From assembly GCA_900544885.1 (NCBI GenBank), contig UQWU01000048.1:1-12395 (forward strand): 12,395 nt of DNA, written 5' to 3'. This DNA comes from an uncultured Phascolarctobacterium sp. Lineage in GTDB: Bacteria > Bacillota > Negativicutes > Acidaminococcales > Acidaminococcaceae. Made by a program: the position numbers and the translations under genes. Under the pieces are notes generated by a model, which was not told the origin of the DNA, did not search any database, and worked only from the letters and a program-made list of their open reading frames with translations. Within the stretch, counting starts at the first letter, position 1. The number at the start of each line of letters is the position of its first letter. This document shows, piece by piece, positions 6,063-12,395 of the stretch.

Positions 6063-7277
6063 ATGTTGCATGAATCTATAAAGATGGCCTTTGAAGGTAT
6101 GCTGGCGAATAAACTACGCACTTTTCTGACTTTGTTAGGGATTATTATCGGTGTTGGTGCGGTTATTGCTATGGTCAGCTTAGGCTTTGGTGTAAAAGAA
6201 AATATTAAGCAGAATATTTCTCGTTTAGGTAGTAATTTGCTGATTATTACTAGTGGTGGACGTACAGCAACAGGTGCAAGACTTGCTGCTGGTGAAGGTG
6301 CTAAGCTTACCTGGGAGGATGCACAGGCTATTGAAAAGCAGGTGGATGGTATTGCTAATCTTAGCGCCAGCGTTACGCGTTCTTACCAATTGGTAGCAGG
6401 CAATCAGAATTGGACGAGTCGTGTCGAAGGTACTACACCGGGAAATTTTGAAATACAAAGCTTGGAAATCAGCGAAGGACGAAATTTAAACGAAAAAGAT
6501 TTAAACAGTCGTGGTCGCGTAGCTGTTATCGGCCAGACAGTTGCTGATAGTTTATTTCCTGATGGGGACGCTGTAGGGAAAATGATGCGTATTAATAAAG
6601 CTCCGTTTAAAGTTATTGGTGTATTGCAAAGTAAGGGACAGAGTGCCGGTGGGCAAGACCAGGATGATATTGTATATATTCCTCTGTCTACAGCTCAAAA
6701 TCGTATGATGGGTATTACTTACGTACAGCGTATTACAGTGCAAGCGGAAAATGAAAACCTGCTTGCTGATGTACAGGCTGCCAGCGAACAGGTTTTACGC
6801 ACCCGTCATCGCATCAAAGATGGTGATTATGATGATTTTACGGTGCGTAATATGGCAGCAGTTATGGAAACAATGATGGAAACGGCTAATAGTATTACGA
6901 TGTTGTTAGGTTGTATTGCAGCGATTTCCCTTTTGGTAGGTGGCATAGGCATTATGAATATTATGCTAGTTTCGGTAACTGAGCGTACGAGGGAAATAGG
7001 TATTAGGAAAGCTTTAGGTGCTACTTTTAAAAATATTTTGCTGCAGTTTTTAATTGAAGCAATGGTTATTGGTGTTGTAGGTGGTACATTAGGTGTACTG
7101 CTTGGTGTAGGTGCCTCCTATTTACTTAGTTATATAGCAGGCTGGACTACTGTTATTTCCGGTTGGGCAATAATTATTGCTGTGGTTTTCTCCATCGGCA
7201 TCGGTTTATTCTTTGGTATTTATCCTGCACGTAAAGCAGCCCGTTTAAATCCGATTGATGCTTTACGCTATGAATAA
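6063..7277 (+). CDS. MacB/FtsX-family ABC transporter permease
   Basis: A 404-residue permease with the type VII ABC layout. There is one N-terminal membrane helix (about 19-42, after the conserved MLANKLRTFLTLLGIIIG stretch). A large extracytoplasmic domain (about 45-275) follows. Three C-terminal helices lie near 277-305, 330-358 and 368-388. Family landmarks are ERTREIGIRKALGA (307-320) and the end YPARKAARLNPIDALRYE. The gene starts 5 bases after the ATPase stop, preceded by a GAAGG-type ribosome binding site, and translation is probably coupled. With the adaptor and ATPase it should form an exporter acting on periplasmic substrates (drugs, peptides, lipids or haem-like compounds in known relatives). 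No outer-membrane partner is encoded in the window. Confidence 0.92.
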   Translation: MLHESIKMAFEGMLANKLRTFLTLLGIIIGVGAVIAMVSLGFGVKENIKQNISRLGSNLLIITSGGRTATGARLAAGEGAKLTWEDAQAIEKQVDGIANLSASVTRSYQLVAGNQNWTSRVEGTTPGNFEIQSLEISEGRNLNEKDLNSRGRVAVIGQTVADSLFPDGDAVGKMMRINKAPFKVIGVLQSKGQSAGGQDQDDIVYIPLSTAQNRMMGITYVQRITVQAENENLLADVQAASEQVLRTRHRIKDGDYDDFTVRNMAAVMETMMETANSITMLLGCIAAISLLVGGIGIMNIMLVSVTERTREIGIRKALGATFKNILLQFLIEAMVIGVVGGTLGVLLGVGASYLLSYIAGWTTVISGWAIIIAVVFSIGIGLFFGIYPARKAARLNPIDALRYE

Positions 7278-7313
7278 TGCGCAAAATATAGTATAATTAA
7301 TAATAGGCATGAG

Positions 7314-7345
7314 AAGACAGTGGCTTTGAAAGCTGCTGTCTTTTT
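7314..7345 (+). terminator. Terminator of the efflux operon
   Basis: AAGACAG (7314-7320) pairs with CTGTCTT (7336-7342), with an inner GCTT/AAGC helix across a small internal loop, and five T at 7341-7345. It follows the permease stop by 37 bases. A TATAAT at 7292-7297 just upstream lacks a good -35; anything starting there would meet this hairpin at once. Confidence 0.75.
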
Positions 7346-7373
7346 CATAATCAAGCAGTACAGGCAGGATGAT

Positions 7374-7586
7374 ATGAGCAAAAAGAATTATCTTAAAGAT
7401 ATAGAACCATATAAAGATAATAAAGCTAAACAAAAAATACCTTTCACAACTTATGCAAAGGCTTTTTTAGCTTATTTAAATAAGCCGAAAACTGTTTTTG
7501 ATTTTAAAGACAGAACAAAGTTTATTATTCTTTTGGCAATAATAATTATTCTGCTGCAAAAGGTTGTAGAAATCATTGCTGATTGA
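7374..7586 (+). CDS. Small C-terminally anchored membrane protein, function unknown
   Basis: A 70-residue protein I do not recognise. Residues 1-48 are hydrophilic and Lys-rich with several Tyr and Phe. Residues 50-68 form one very hydrophobic helix (IILLAIIIILLQ), and the protein ends in Ile-Ile-Ala-Asp. By the positive-inside rule the N-terminal part should lie in the cytoplasm. ATG 7374 follows an AGGA at 7366-7369 with a short 4-base spacer. The frame is open upstream to 7320, but that stretch is the terminator. It sits between the efflux operon terminator and the nadD promoter, so it appears to be a gene on its own without a clear promoter. It could be spurious, but the clean tail-anchor layout argues for a real gene. 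Confidence 0.55.
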   Translation: MSKKNYLKDIEPYKDNKAKQKIPFTTYAKAFLAYLNKPKTVFDFKDRTKFIILLAIIIILLQKVVEIIAD

Positions 7587-7592
7587 TATAAT
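7564..7592 (+). promoter_or_regulatory. Extended -10 promoter of the nadD operon
   Basis: TTGTAG (7564-7569), a 17-base spacer and TATAAT (7587-7592), with TG one base before the -10 box (7584-7585). The TGA stop codon of the small membrane protein supplies this TG. Transcription would start near 7599, about 35 bases before the nadD start. Confidence 0.75.
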
Positions 7593-7632
7593 AAAATAAT
7601 AGGAAAAATACAGATATTTGGGGAGGATAGCT

Positions 7633-8241
7633 GTGACGGGCAAGGGAATTGGTATTTTAGGTGGAACATTTGATCCTGTTCATATAGGACATTTGCGCAT
7701 GGCGGATGCTGTGTATAAATATATGAAATTGGAACAGGTTATGTTTATACCAGCCTATGTCGCACCTCATAAAGTAGGCATGGATATTGCTCCTGCTGAT
7801 GATCGTTATGCAATGACGAAATTAGCTATTGAGCCATATTCTTATTTTACCGTTTCTGATTTAGAATTGCGTCGTAGCGGCGTATCATATACAGTTGATA
7901 CTTTGCGAGAGCTGCACAGACAATATCCGGAGAAGCAACTCTATTTTATTATTGGTGCAGACAGTGTAGAGCAACTGCATACTTGGAATAGTATTGAAGA
8001 AATGCTGCAGTTAGCTACTTTTATTGGTGCAGGACGACCTGGATATGAAGGTATAATGGACAATGTGGTGAAAAATCTTGGTGAAGAAGCACGTCAGCAT
8101 ATTATGCTCTTAAATACACCTGAATATGATGTTTCGTCTACGGATATCAGAGAACGTATCCGTGAAGGTGCAAGTTTGATGAATTTAGTACCGAAGGTTG
8201 TAGAAGATTATATTTATGCTCATGGATTATATAAAAAGTAG
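7633..8241 (+). CDS. nadD: Nicotinate-nucleotide adenylyltransferase
   Basis: A 202-residue enzyme that adenylates nicotinate mononucleotide to nicotinate adenine dinucleotide in NAD synthesis; cytoplasmic. It has the nucleotidyltransferase fold motifs GGTFDPVHIGH (10-20, HIGH at 17-20), FIIGAD (105-110), a TWNSIEEML stretch (117-125) and the C-terminal SSTDIR (168-173). Length is normal for bacterial NadD. The start is GTG 7633, with GGGGAGG (7620-7626) 6 bases upstream; the conserved core begins only six residues later. It is the first gene of the yqeK-LCP-rsfS-cvfB operon, an order in which nadD, yqeK and rsfS are commonly found together in Firmicutes. Confidence 0.95.
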   Translation: MTGKGIGILGGTFDPVHIGHLRMADAVYKYMKLEQVMFIPAYVAPHKVGMDIAPADDRYAMTKLAIEPYSYFTVSDLELRRSGVSYTVDTLRELHRQYPEKQLYFIIGADSVEQLHTWNSIEEMLQLATFIGAGRPGYEGIMDNVVKNLGEEARQHIMLLNTPEYDVSSTDIRERIREGASLMNLVPKVVEDYIYAHGLYKK

Positions 8242-8256
8242 GAGAATCGGGCAACG

Positions 8257-8835
8257 ATGAAGAATATTGAAGAAATGCAGAGGCTTTTAGAGAAATCCAT
8301 TCCTGCTAAACGCTATAAACATTCAGTAAGAGTTTATGAAACTGCGTTAAAATTAGCTGAAGAACATAAACTGCCAGTAGATAAAATAGCGGTAGCGGCA
8401 CTTTTACATGATTGCGGACGTGAGGTAAGCAGTAAGGAAAGTGTAGCGAAGGCCGAGGAATTAGGTTTAGAGATTGATGCAGTAGAAAAATATCAACCGA
8501 TTTTACTTCATGCAAAAATCGGCGCCTATAATGCTGTACATAAATACGGTATTACCGATCAAGAAATTTTAGACGGAATTCTTTATCATACTACCGGTAA
8601 TGCAGGAATGACTACTTTAGCTAAGGTAGTATTTTTAGCAGATATGATTGAGCCTGGAAGAGATTTTCCGGGAGTGGAAGAGTTGTGCCGTTTGGCAGCA
8701 AAAGATTTAGATGCTGCAATGCTGACTGCTTACAGCAATACTATTAAATATTTATTGGATGGCAATTTGTTGATTCATCCTCGTTGTATTGCAGGCTATA
8801 ATGAATTGCGTCTGCGTCAGAATAAAAAACATTAA
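8257..8835 (+). CDS. yqeK: YqeK-family HD-domain hydrolase (diadenosine tetraphosphatase)
   Basis: A 192-residue HD-superfamily metal hydrolase. Likely metal ligands are visible: His22 in YKHSVRV, His51-Asp52 in ALLHDCGRE, His85 in ILLHAKIGA, His111 in YHTTG and Asp129 in LADMIEPGRDF. Characterised YqeK proteins split Ap4A symmetrically into two ADP. The gene begins 15 bases after nadD. Its AGGAG (8240-8244) overlaps the nadD stop codon, with a rather long 12-base spacer to ATG 8257. Placement next to nadD and rsfS is standard in Firmicutes. Confidence 0.93.
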   Translation: MKNIEEMQRLLEKSIPAKRYKHSVRVYETALKLAEEHKLPVDKIAVAALLHDCGREVSSKESVAKAEELGLEIDAVEKYQPILLHAKIGAYNAVHKYGITDQEILDGILYHTTGNAGMTTLAKVVFLADMIEPGRDFPGVEELCRLAAKDLDAAMLTAYSNTIKYLLDGNLLIHPRCIAGYNELRLRQNKKH

Positions 8836-8853
8836 TTGGAGCATGATAAATCT

Positions 8854-9945
8854 ATGGATGAGATGCAAAATGAGCAGCATAGACCAAAACGACGTAAGCG
8901 CCGTCGTTTAAGATGGGGTAGACTGCTATTTTTACTATGCTTGTTAGGAGCATTATGCACTGCTGTTTTTTGGAGTAGTGTATGGGTTTATGATACTTTT
9001 ATTAATCCGCCGCAGGCGAATGTGGCTGCAGCAGATGATAAAATTCGTGATGATGCAAAGCTTAATGAACGCATTAATATTTTGCTTTTAGGTATTGATG
9101 ATGGTGATAGCGAAGCTGCAGAAACGGAACCTAAGCGTACAGATGCAATTATTTTACTGAGTTTTGATCCAGCTAATAATAAAGTGTCTGTGCTTTCTAT
9201 ACCTCGTGATACCAAGGTTATTTTACCGGGACATAAGGATCCGGAAAAAATAAATGCCGCTTATGCTTATGGTGGTGCGGTAATGGCTAAGCAGACAGTA
9301 GCAAATCTACTTAGAGTGCCTATTCATTATTATGCTTTAGCTAATTGGCAGGGATTTATAGATATTGTCAATTTAATTGGTGGTGTGGATATCTATGTAG
9401 ATAAGGATATGTATTATGAAGATCCTTATGCCGATTTAGTTATTGATATTAAGCATGGTTATCAACATATGGATGGTGTTACTGCAGGTAAATATGTACG
9501 TTTCCGTAAAGATGAGTTAGGTGATATTGGACGTGTACAACGTCAACAGAAATTCTTAAAGGCGGCAGCAGAGCAGATGTTCTCTGTGCAAAATGTTACT
9601 AAAATCAGTAGCTTACTAGCAACATTAGATAAGTATGTAGAAACAGACTTAAATACCTTGACTATGTTAAAAGCGGCTAACAGCTTTAAATTATTTGGTG
9701 ATGATAAATTACGTAGCTGTATGTTATATGGCCAGTTTGATGATAGCAATGGTGCCAGCTATTGGTATGCCGATCGTAAAGCAGTCAATAAATCTCTTGA
9801 TGAATTAGGTATTCCTTATATTAAAGATGAAGAGCCCAAGCAAGATGAAATTGATGAAGATGCTCCTATCGAGCATTTACAACCTAAAGATAAAGAAGAA
9901 TTAACTAAAGAAAAAGTCGACAAGGAGAATAAGGAGGAAATTTAA
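8854..9945 (+). CDS. LytR-CpsA-Psr (LCP) family protein
   Basis: A 363-residue envelope protein. A highly basic N-terminus (PKRRKRRRLR, 11-20) precedes one membrane helix (about 23-46), so the catalytic domain is outside the cytoplasmic membrane. The LCP domain spans about 74-245, with NILLLGIDDGD, RTDAIILLSF, the SIPRDT motif (115-120), KINAAYAYGG, and the Arg-rich segment YVRFRKDELGDIGRVQRQQ (215-233). A charged Asp/Glu/Lys tail (about 324-363) follows. LCP enzymes in Gram-positives transfer polymers from a lipid carrier to peptidoglycan; the substrate in a diderm is unclear. ATG 8854 has GGAG at 8838-8841 with a 12-base spacer; TTG 8836 and ATG 8863 are alternatives. The stop overlaps the rsfS start by one base (TAATG). 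Confidence 0.9.
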   Translation: MDEMQNEQHRPKRRKRRRLRWGRLLFLLCLLGALCTAVFWSSVWVYDTFINPPQANVAAADDKIRDDAKLNERINILLLGIDDGDSEAAETEPKRTDAIILLSFDPANNKVSVLSIPRDTKVILPGHKDPEKINAAYAYGGAVMAKQTVANLLRVPIHYYALANWQGFIDIVNLIGGVDIYVDKDMYYEDPYADLVIDIKHGYQHMDGVTAGKYVRFRKDELGDIGRVQRQQKFLKAAAEQMFSVQNVTKISSLLATLDKYVETDLNTLTMLKAANSFKLFGDDKLRSCMLYGQFDDSNGASYWYADRKAVNKSLDELGIPYIKDEEPKQDEIDEDAPIEHLQPKDKEELTKEKVDKENKEEI

Positions 9946-10301
9946 TGAACACTAAAGAAATTGCTATGAAAATTGCTGCAGCAGCTAATGACAAAAAAGC
10001 TACCGATATTTTATTATTAAACATGGAAGGTTTATCTCCGGTAACTGATTACTATGTTATCTGCAGTGCAAGCAACAGCATGTTAGTAAAAACTATTGCT
10101 GATAATATTGAAGATAATTTGGGCAAGGAAGCTATTTTCCCAACTCATAAAGAAGGCTATGCTGATGCTCGTTGGATTTTGTTGGATTACGGCGATGTAG
10201 TAGCACATATTTTCTTAGAAGAAGAACGTAACTTCTATAATTTAGAACAATTGTGGGCTGATGCTCCGTCTGAAGCTTTTGTGGAGAATGAAGATGAATG
10301 A
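9945..10301 (+). CDS. rsfS: Ribosome silencing factor RsfS (Iojap family)
   Basis: A 118-residue cytoplasmic protein that in this family binds ribosomal protein uL14 and blocks subunit joining when nutrients are scarce. Family features are the start with AANDKKATDILLLNM, the SPVTDYYVICSASNS core (31-45), then HKEGYADARWILLDYGDVVAHIF (68-90) and the FYNLEQLWADA end. It has AAGGAGG at 9931-9937 and overlaps the LCP stop by one base, so translation is coupled. Length is typical. Confidence 0.96.
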   Translation: MNTKEIAMKIAAAANDKKATDILLLNMEGLSPVTDYYVICSASNSMLVKTIADNIEDNLGKEAIFPTHKEGYADARWILLDYGDVVAHIFLEEERNFYNLEQLWADAPSEAFVENEDE

Positions 10302-11220
10302 TTTCAAAAAAGGTGGCGGACGTAAATTTACTATGCCGCAAAATAATACTAAATATCGTCCAGGTGATGTAGTTACCCTGAAAGTTGTTCGTAGCGGTGA
10401 TATGGGTGTTTTCCTAGATGGTGGCACCAGTGATACTAATGACGATATTTTACTGCATAAATTGCAGCAAACAGAAGAAGTAAAAGTAGGCGATGAGGTT
10501 AAGGTTTACTTATACTTAGACCCCAGTAAACGTTTGACTGCTAGTATGCGTCTGCCGAAAATGCGCGAAGGACAGTTGGGGTATGTACGTGTTATCAGCG
10601 TTACCCGTGATGGCGGTTTCGTAGACATTGGTGCTGAACGTGGTGTTTTTCTTCCTTATAGCCAGATGCGCGGTCATGTAACACCTGGTCAATTAGTCTG
10701 GGTAAAACTGTATCGTGATAAAAGCGGACGTCCTGCAGTAACTATGCGTGTAGAAGATGATATGGTAAAGGCTTCTAAACCTGCCGAAGGTTTAAAAGTA
10801 GGTGATAGCATTACAGGTACTATTTATAACATTTTACCTGAGGGCTTCTTCATCTTTACAAATCAACGCTTCTTAGCTTTCCTGCATCGTAGTGAAGTTC
10901 CGGGAGGTAGATTAGATTTTGGTCAGGAGATTACCTGTCGTGTGACTTATCTGCGTGAAGATGGACGTATCAATGCTTCCATGCGTTTGCAAAAAGAAAA
11001 TGCTCTCATTGCAGATGCACAGGATATTTATGATTTCTTAGTAAAACGTAATGGCAGTATGCCGTATTGTGATAGCACTCCGTTGGAAATCATTAAGCAA
11101 AAATTTGGTATTAGTAAAGCAGCGTTTAAACGTGCTTTAGGTCATTTGATGAAAGAAGGCAAGGTTCGCCAAGAAGATGGTTGGACCTTCTTGATTAAGC
11201 AAGAAGACCAGAATAAGTAG
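10294..11220 (+). CDS. CvfB/YitL-like S1 RNA-binding protein
   Basis: A 308-residue protein with repeated S1/OB-type domains: about 22-87 (PGDVVTLKV, MGVFLDGG, ILLHK), 91-152 (GYVRVISVTRDGGFVDIG, RGVFLPYSQM) and 167-232 (VGDSITGTIYNILPEGFFIF, LHRSEVP). A C-terminal winged-helix-like segment follows (about 240-302, FGISKAAFKRALGHLMKEG). This layout matches the Firmicute CvfB (conserved virulence factor B) family, RNA-binding proteins with poorly defined targets. ATG 10294 is chosen because GGAG at 10283-10286 is 7 bases upstream; it overlaps the rsfS stop by 8 bases. It is the last gene of the nadD operon. Confidence 0.88.
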   Translation: MNDFKKGGGRKFTMPQNNTKYRPGDVVTLKVVRSGDMGVFLDGGTSDTNDDILLHKLQQTEEVKVGDEVKVYLYLDPSKRLTASMRLPKMREGQLGYVRVISVTRDGGFVDIGAERGVFLPYSQMRGHVTPGQLVWVKLYRDKSGRPAVTMRVEDDMVKASKPAEGLKVGDSITGTIYNILPEGFFIFTNQRFLAFLHRSEVPGGRLDFGQEITCRVTYLREDGRINASMRLQKENALIADAQDIYDFLVKRNGSMPYCDSTPLEIIKQKFGISKAAFKRALGHLMKEGKVRQEDGWTFLIKQEDQNK

Positions 11221-11227
11221 CAAGTGG

Positions 11228-11264
11228 AAACTGCACCGGTCAATAAGATTGGTGCAGTTTTTTT
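11228..11264 (+). terminator. Terminator at the end of the nadD operon, abutting the next ribosome binding site
   Basis: AAACTGCACC (11228-11237) pairs perfectly with GGTGCAGTTT (11251-11260), and the T-run reaches 11264. The AGGAG of the following gene starts at the very next base (11265). No space is left for a promoter between terminator and gene. Confidence 0.88.
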
Positions 11265-11275
11265 AGGAGTATTTT

Positions 11276-12016
11276 ATGGATTTAATGATTATAATACCTG
11301 CTAGTATGATTATTGGCTTAGCGTCTTTTTTTGCTACTGTTTCAGGCTTTGGTTATGCCTTAGTAGCGACGCCACTGTTATCTTTAGTTATGCCTGTAAA
11401 AGAAGCAATCATTTTAGTGATTATCACTACTGTCGCTTTGCGTAGCGTAACCATGTATTATAGCCGTAAGGAAATAGAGTGGCATACAGTAATCATGACA
11501 ACGCTAGGGACATTCTTTGGTATGGTGCCGGGCAGTTTTATTTTGCATATTTTTAAGATTAATGAATTAGAAGTATTTTTAGGTTTAGTGTTGTTGGGTG
11601 CTACATTGCTTATGAGTATGCAATATAAGATTACTATTACTAACCAAACTTTAGGACGCTTGGGAGCCGGCTTTTTCAGTGGCTTTTTTGGTGCTTCCAC
11701 CAGTGTCAGCGGTCCGCCGCTAGTGCTATATTTTATTAACGAAAAGACCAATAAAGATATTATGCGTGCTAATATGATTTGGATTTTTGGCATTAGCGGC
11801 TTTTTTACTGTTATTGCTAATTATTGTGCAGGTAATATCAATTCTATTAATGATTGGCCTTTATTTGTTGGTGTATTACCTGGTATGGCTATCGGTATCT
11901 GGGCGGGACAGAAAATGTTTTATAAGCTGAATCAGCATCTTTTCCGTCGTTTATCATTAAGTATTGTTCTTGTAGGTGCGGTCATGATGCTTGTTAATGG
12001 ATTAAGAACATGGTAA
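11276..12016 (+). CDS. TauE/SafE-family permease (putative sulfite/organosulfonate exporter)
   Basis: A 246-residue polytopic inner-membrane protein with about seven or eight hydrophobic segments and the two-repeat layout of the TauE/SafE (DUF81) family. One repeat begins with GLASFFATVSGFGYALVATP (14-33) and the other with GRLGAGFFSGFFGASTSVSG. Relatives move sulfite, sulfoacetate, taurine-derived or other small anions; the substrate here cannot be assigned. ATG 11276 follows AGGAG (11265-11269) with a 6-base spacer. That ribosome binding site begins right after the T-tract of the upstream terminator, so expression may rely on read-through from the nadD operon. It is convergent with the TonB-like gene. 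Confidence 0.87.
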   Translation: MDLMIIIPASMIIGLASFFATVSGFGYALVATPLLSLVMPVKEAIILVIITTVALRSVTMYYSRKEIEWHTVIMTTLGTFFGMVPGSFILHIFKINELEVFLGLVLLGATLLMSMQYKITITNQTLGRLGAGFFSGFFGASTSVSGPPLVLYFINEKTNKDIMRANMIWIFGISGFFTVIANYCAGNINSINDWPLFVGVLPGMAIGIWAGQKMFYKLNQHLFRRLSLSIVLVGAVMMLVNGLRTW

Positions 12017-12020
12017 AAGA

Positions 12021-12057
12021 AAAACCTTTGTAAGTTTTGTGCTTACAAAGGTTTTTT
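12021..12057. terminator. Bidirectional terminator between the permease and the TonB-like gene
   Basis: A perfect 14 bp stem (AAAACCTTTGTAAG 12021-12034 with 12042-12055) has a 7-base loop. Ts follow on the plus strand to 12057. A run of A at 12015-12024, broken only at 12019, gives the T-tract on the minus strand. It lies within 5 bases of both stop codons and serves both convergent genes. Confidence 0.93.
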
Positions 12058-12059
12058 GC

Positions 12060-12395
12060 TTATTTACGTATTATGAATGTTATTGGTAAAGTTAAATAAC
12101 AACGAACAGGTTGTCCTGATTTATTCTTGGCACTAGTAAAACGCCATTTATAGCATGCCGTAACTGCCGAATTATCTAAGTTAGCATTACCAGAAGAACT
12201 AGTAACACTAACATTTTCAACATGACCATCTTTACCAACCAATAATCTTAAAGTAGTAGTACCCTCAATATTAGCATTACGCTCAGCAGAAGGATAAACA
12301 GGAGAAGGATTTCTTACAATACGAGGTGGCACTGCAGGAGAAGAAGCAATGCCGTTACCGCTGCCAACACCTGCACCGTTACCAGAGCCGATGCC
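12060..12395 (-). CDS. TonB-family protein, C-terminal part (cut by the window edge)
   Basis: The last 111 residues of a minus-strand gene whose start lies beyond the right edge. The frame is open to base 12395; the internal GTG near 12332 is not a likely start. The fragment opens with a Gly/Ser/Asn-rich linker (GIGSGNGAGVGSGNG) and passes into a TonB C-terminal domain: RNPSPVYPSAERNANIEG, TLRLLVGKDGHVENVSV, SSSGNANLDNSAV, WRFTSAK and the final PITFIIRK. TonB transmits proton-motive energy from ExbB/ExbD across the periplasm to outer-membrane receptors, so it points to a diderm cell. The usual Pro-rich linker is replaced by a Gly-rich one, at least in the visible part. ExbB, ExbD or a receptor gene may lie beyond the edge. 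Confidence 0.9.
   Translation of the reverse strand, partial: GIGSGNGAGVGSGNGIASSPAVPPRIVRNPSPVYPSAERNANIEGTTTLRLLVGKDGHVENVSVTSSSGNANLDNSAVTACYKWRFTSAKNKSGQPVRCYLTLPITFIIRK

Overview
The window looks like a chromosomal segment of a diderm Firmicute (class Negativicutes). It combines Firmicute-type gene order (nadD-yqeK-LCP-rsfS-cvfB) and low-to-moderate GC with proteins that need an outer membrane (TonB, MacA-type adaptor) and a biotin-dependent Na+-translocating decarboxylase. A succinate-fermenting Acidaminococcaceae member such as Phascolarctobacterium is my best guess. This is inference from gene content; no database was searched.

Region 1 (1-4170), energy and carboxylate metabolism. 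The left edge holds the C-terminal end of a Na+-translocating decarboxylase beta subunit, closed by a strong terminator. A gene-free stretch of about 900 bases follows. It is AT-rich and holds several hairpins and a 22-base inverted repeat next to a candidate promoter. Two tandem SLC13/DASS (divalent anion:Na+ symporter) genes come next, both 424 codons and about 94% identical in protein. Each has its own promoter region, leader, strong Shine-Dalgarno and terminator. They share a 382-base tract with no nucleotide difference at all, which suggests gene conversion. A plausible joint role is Na+-driven dicarboxylate (succinate) uptake feeding a decarboxylation pathway whose last Na+-pumping step uses the decarboxylase.

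Region 2 (4190-7345), a MacAB-like efflux operon: periplasmic adaptor, ABC ATPase and FtsX/MacB permease, closely spaced, with no outer-membrane TolC-like gene in the window.

Region 3 (7374-11264), a small tail-anchored membrane protein of unknown function, then a tight housekeeping operon with a good extended -10 promoter: nadD (NAD synthesis), yqeK (HD hydrolase), an LCP-family envelope protein, rsfS (ribosome silencing factor) and a CvfB-like S1 RNA-binding protein. The operon ends in a terminator whose T-tract directly abuts the ribosome binding site of the next gene.

Region 4 (11276-12395), a TauE/SafE-family permease convergent with a TonB-like protein cut by the right edge. The two share a bidirectional terminator. 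No tRNA, rRNA, CRISPR array, insertion sequence or prophage gene was recognised.
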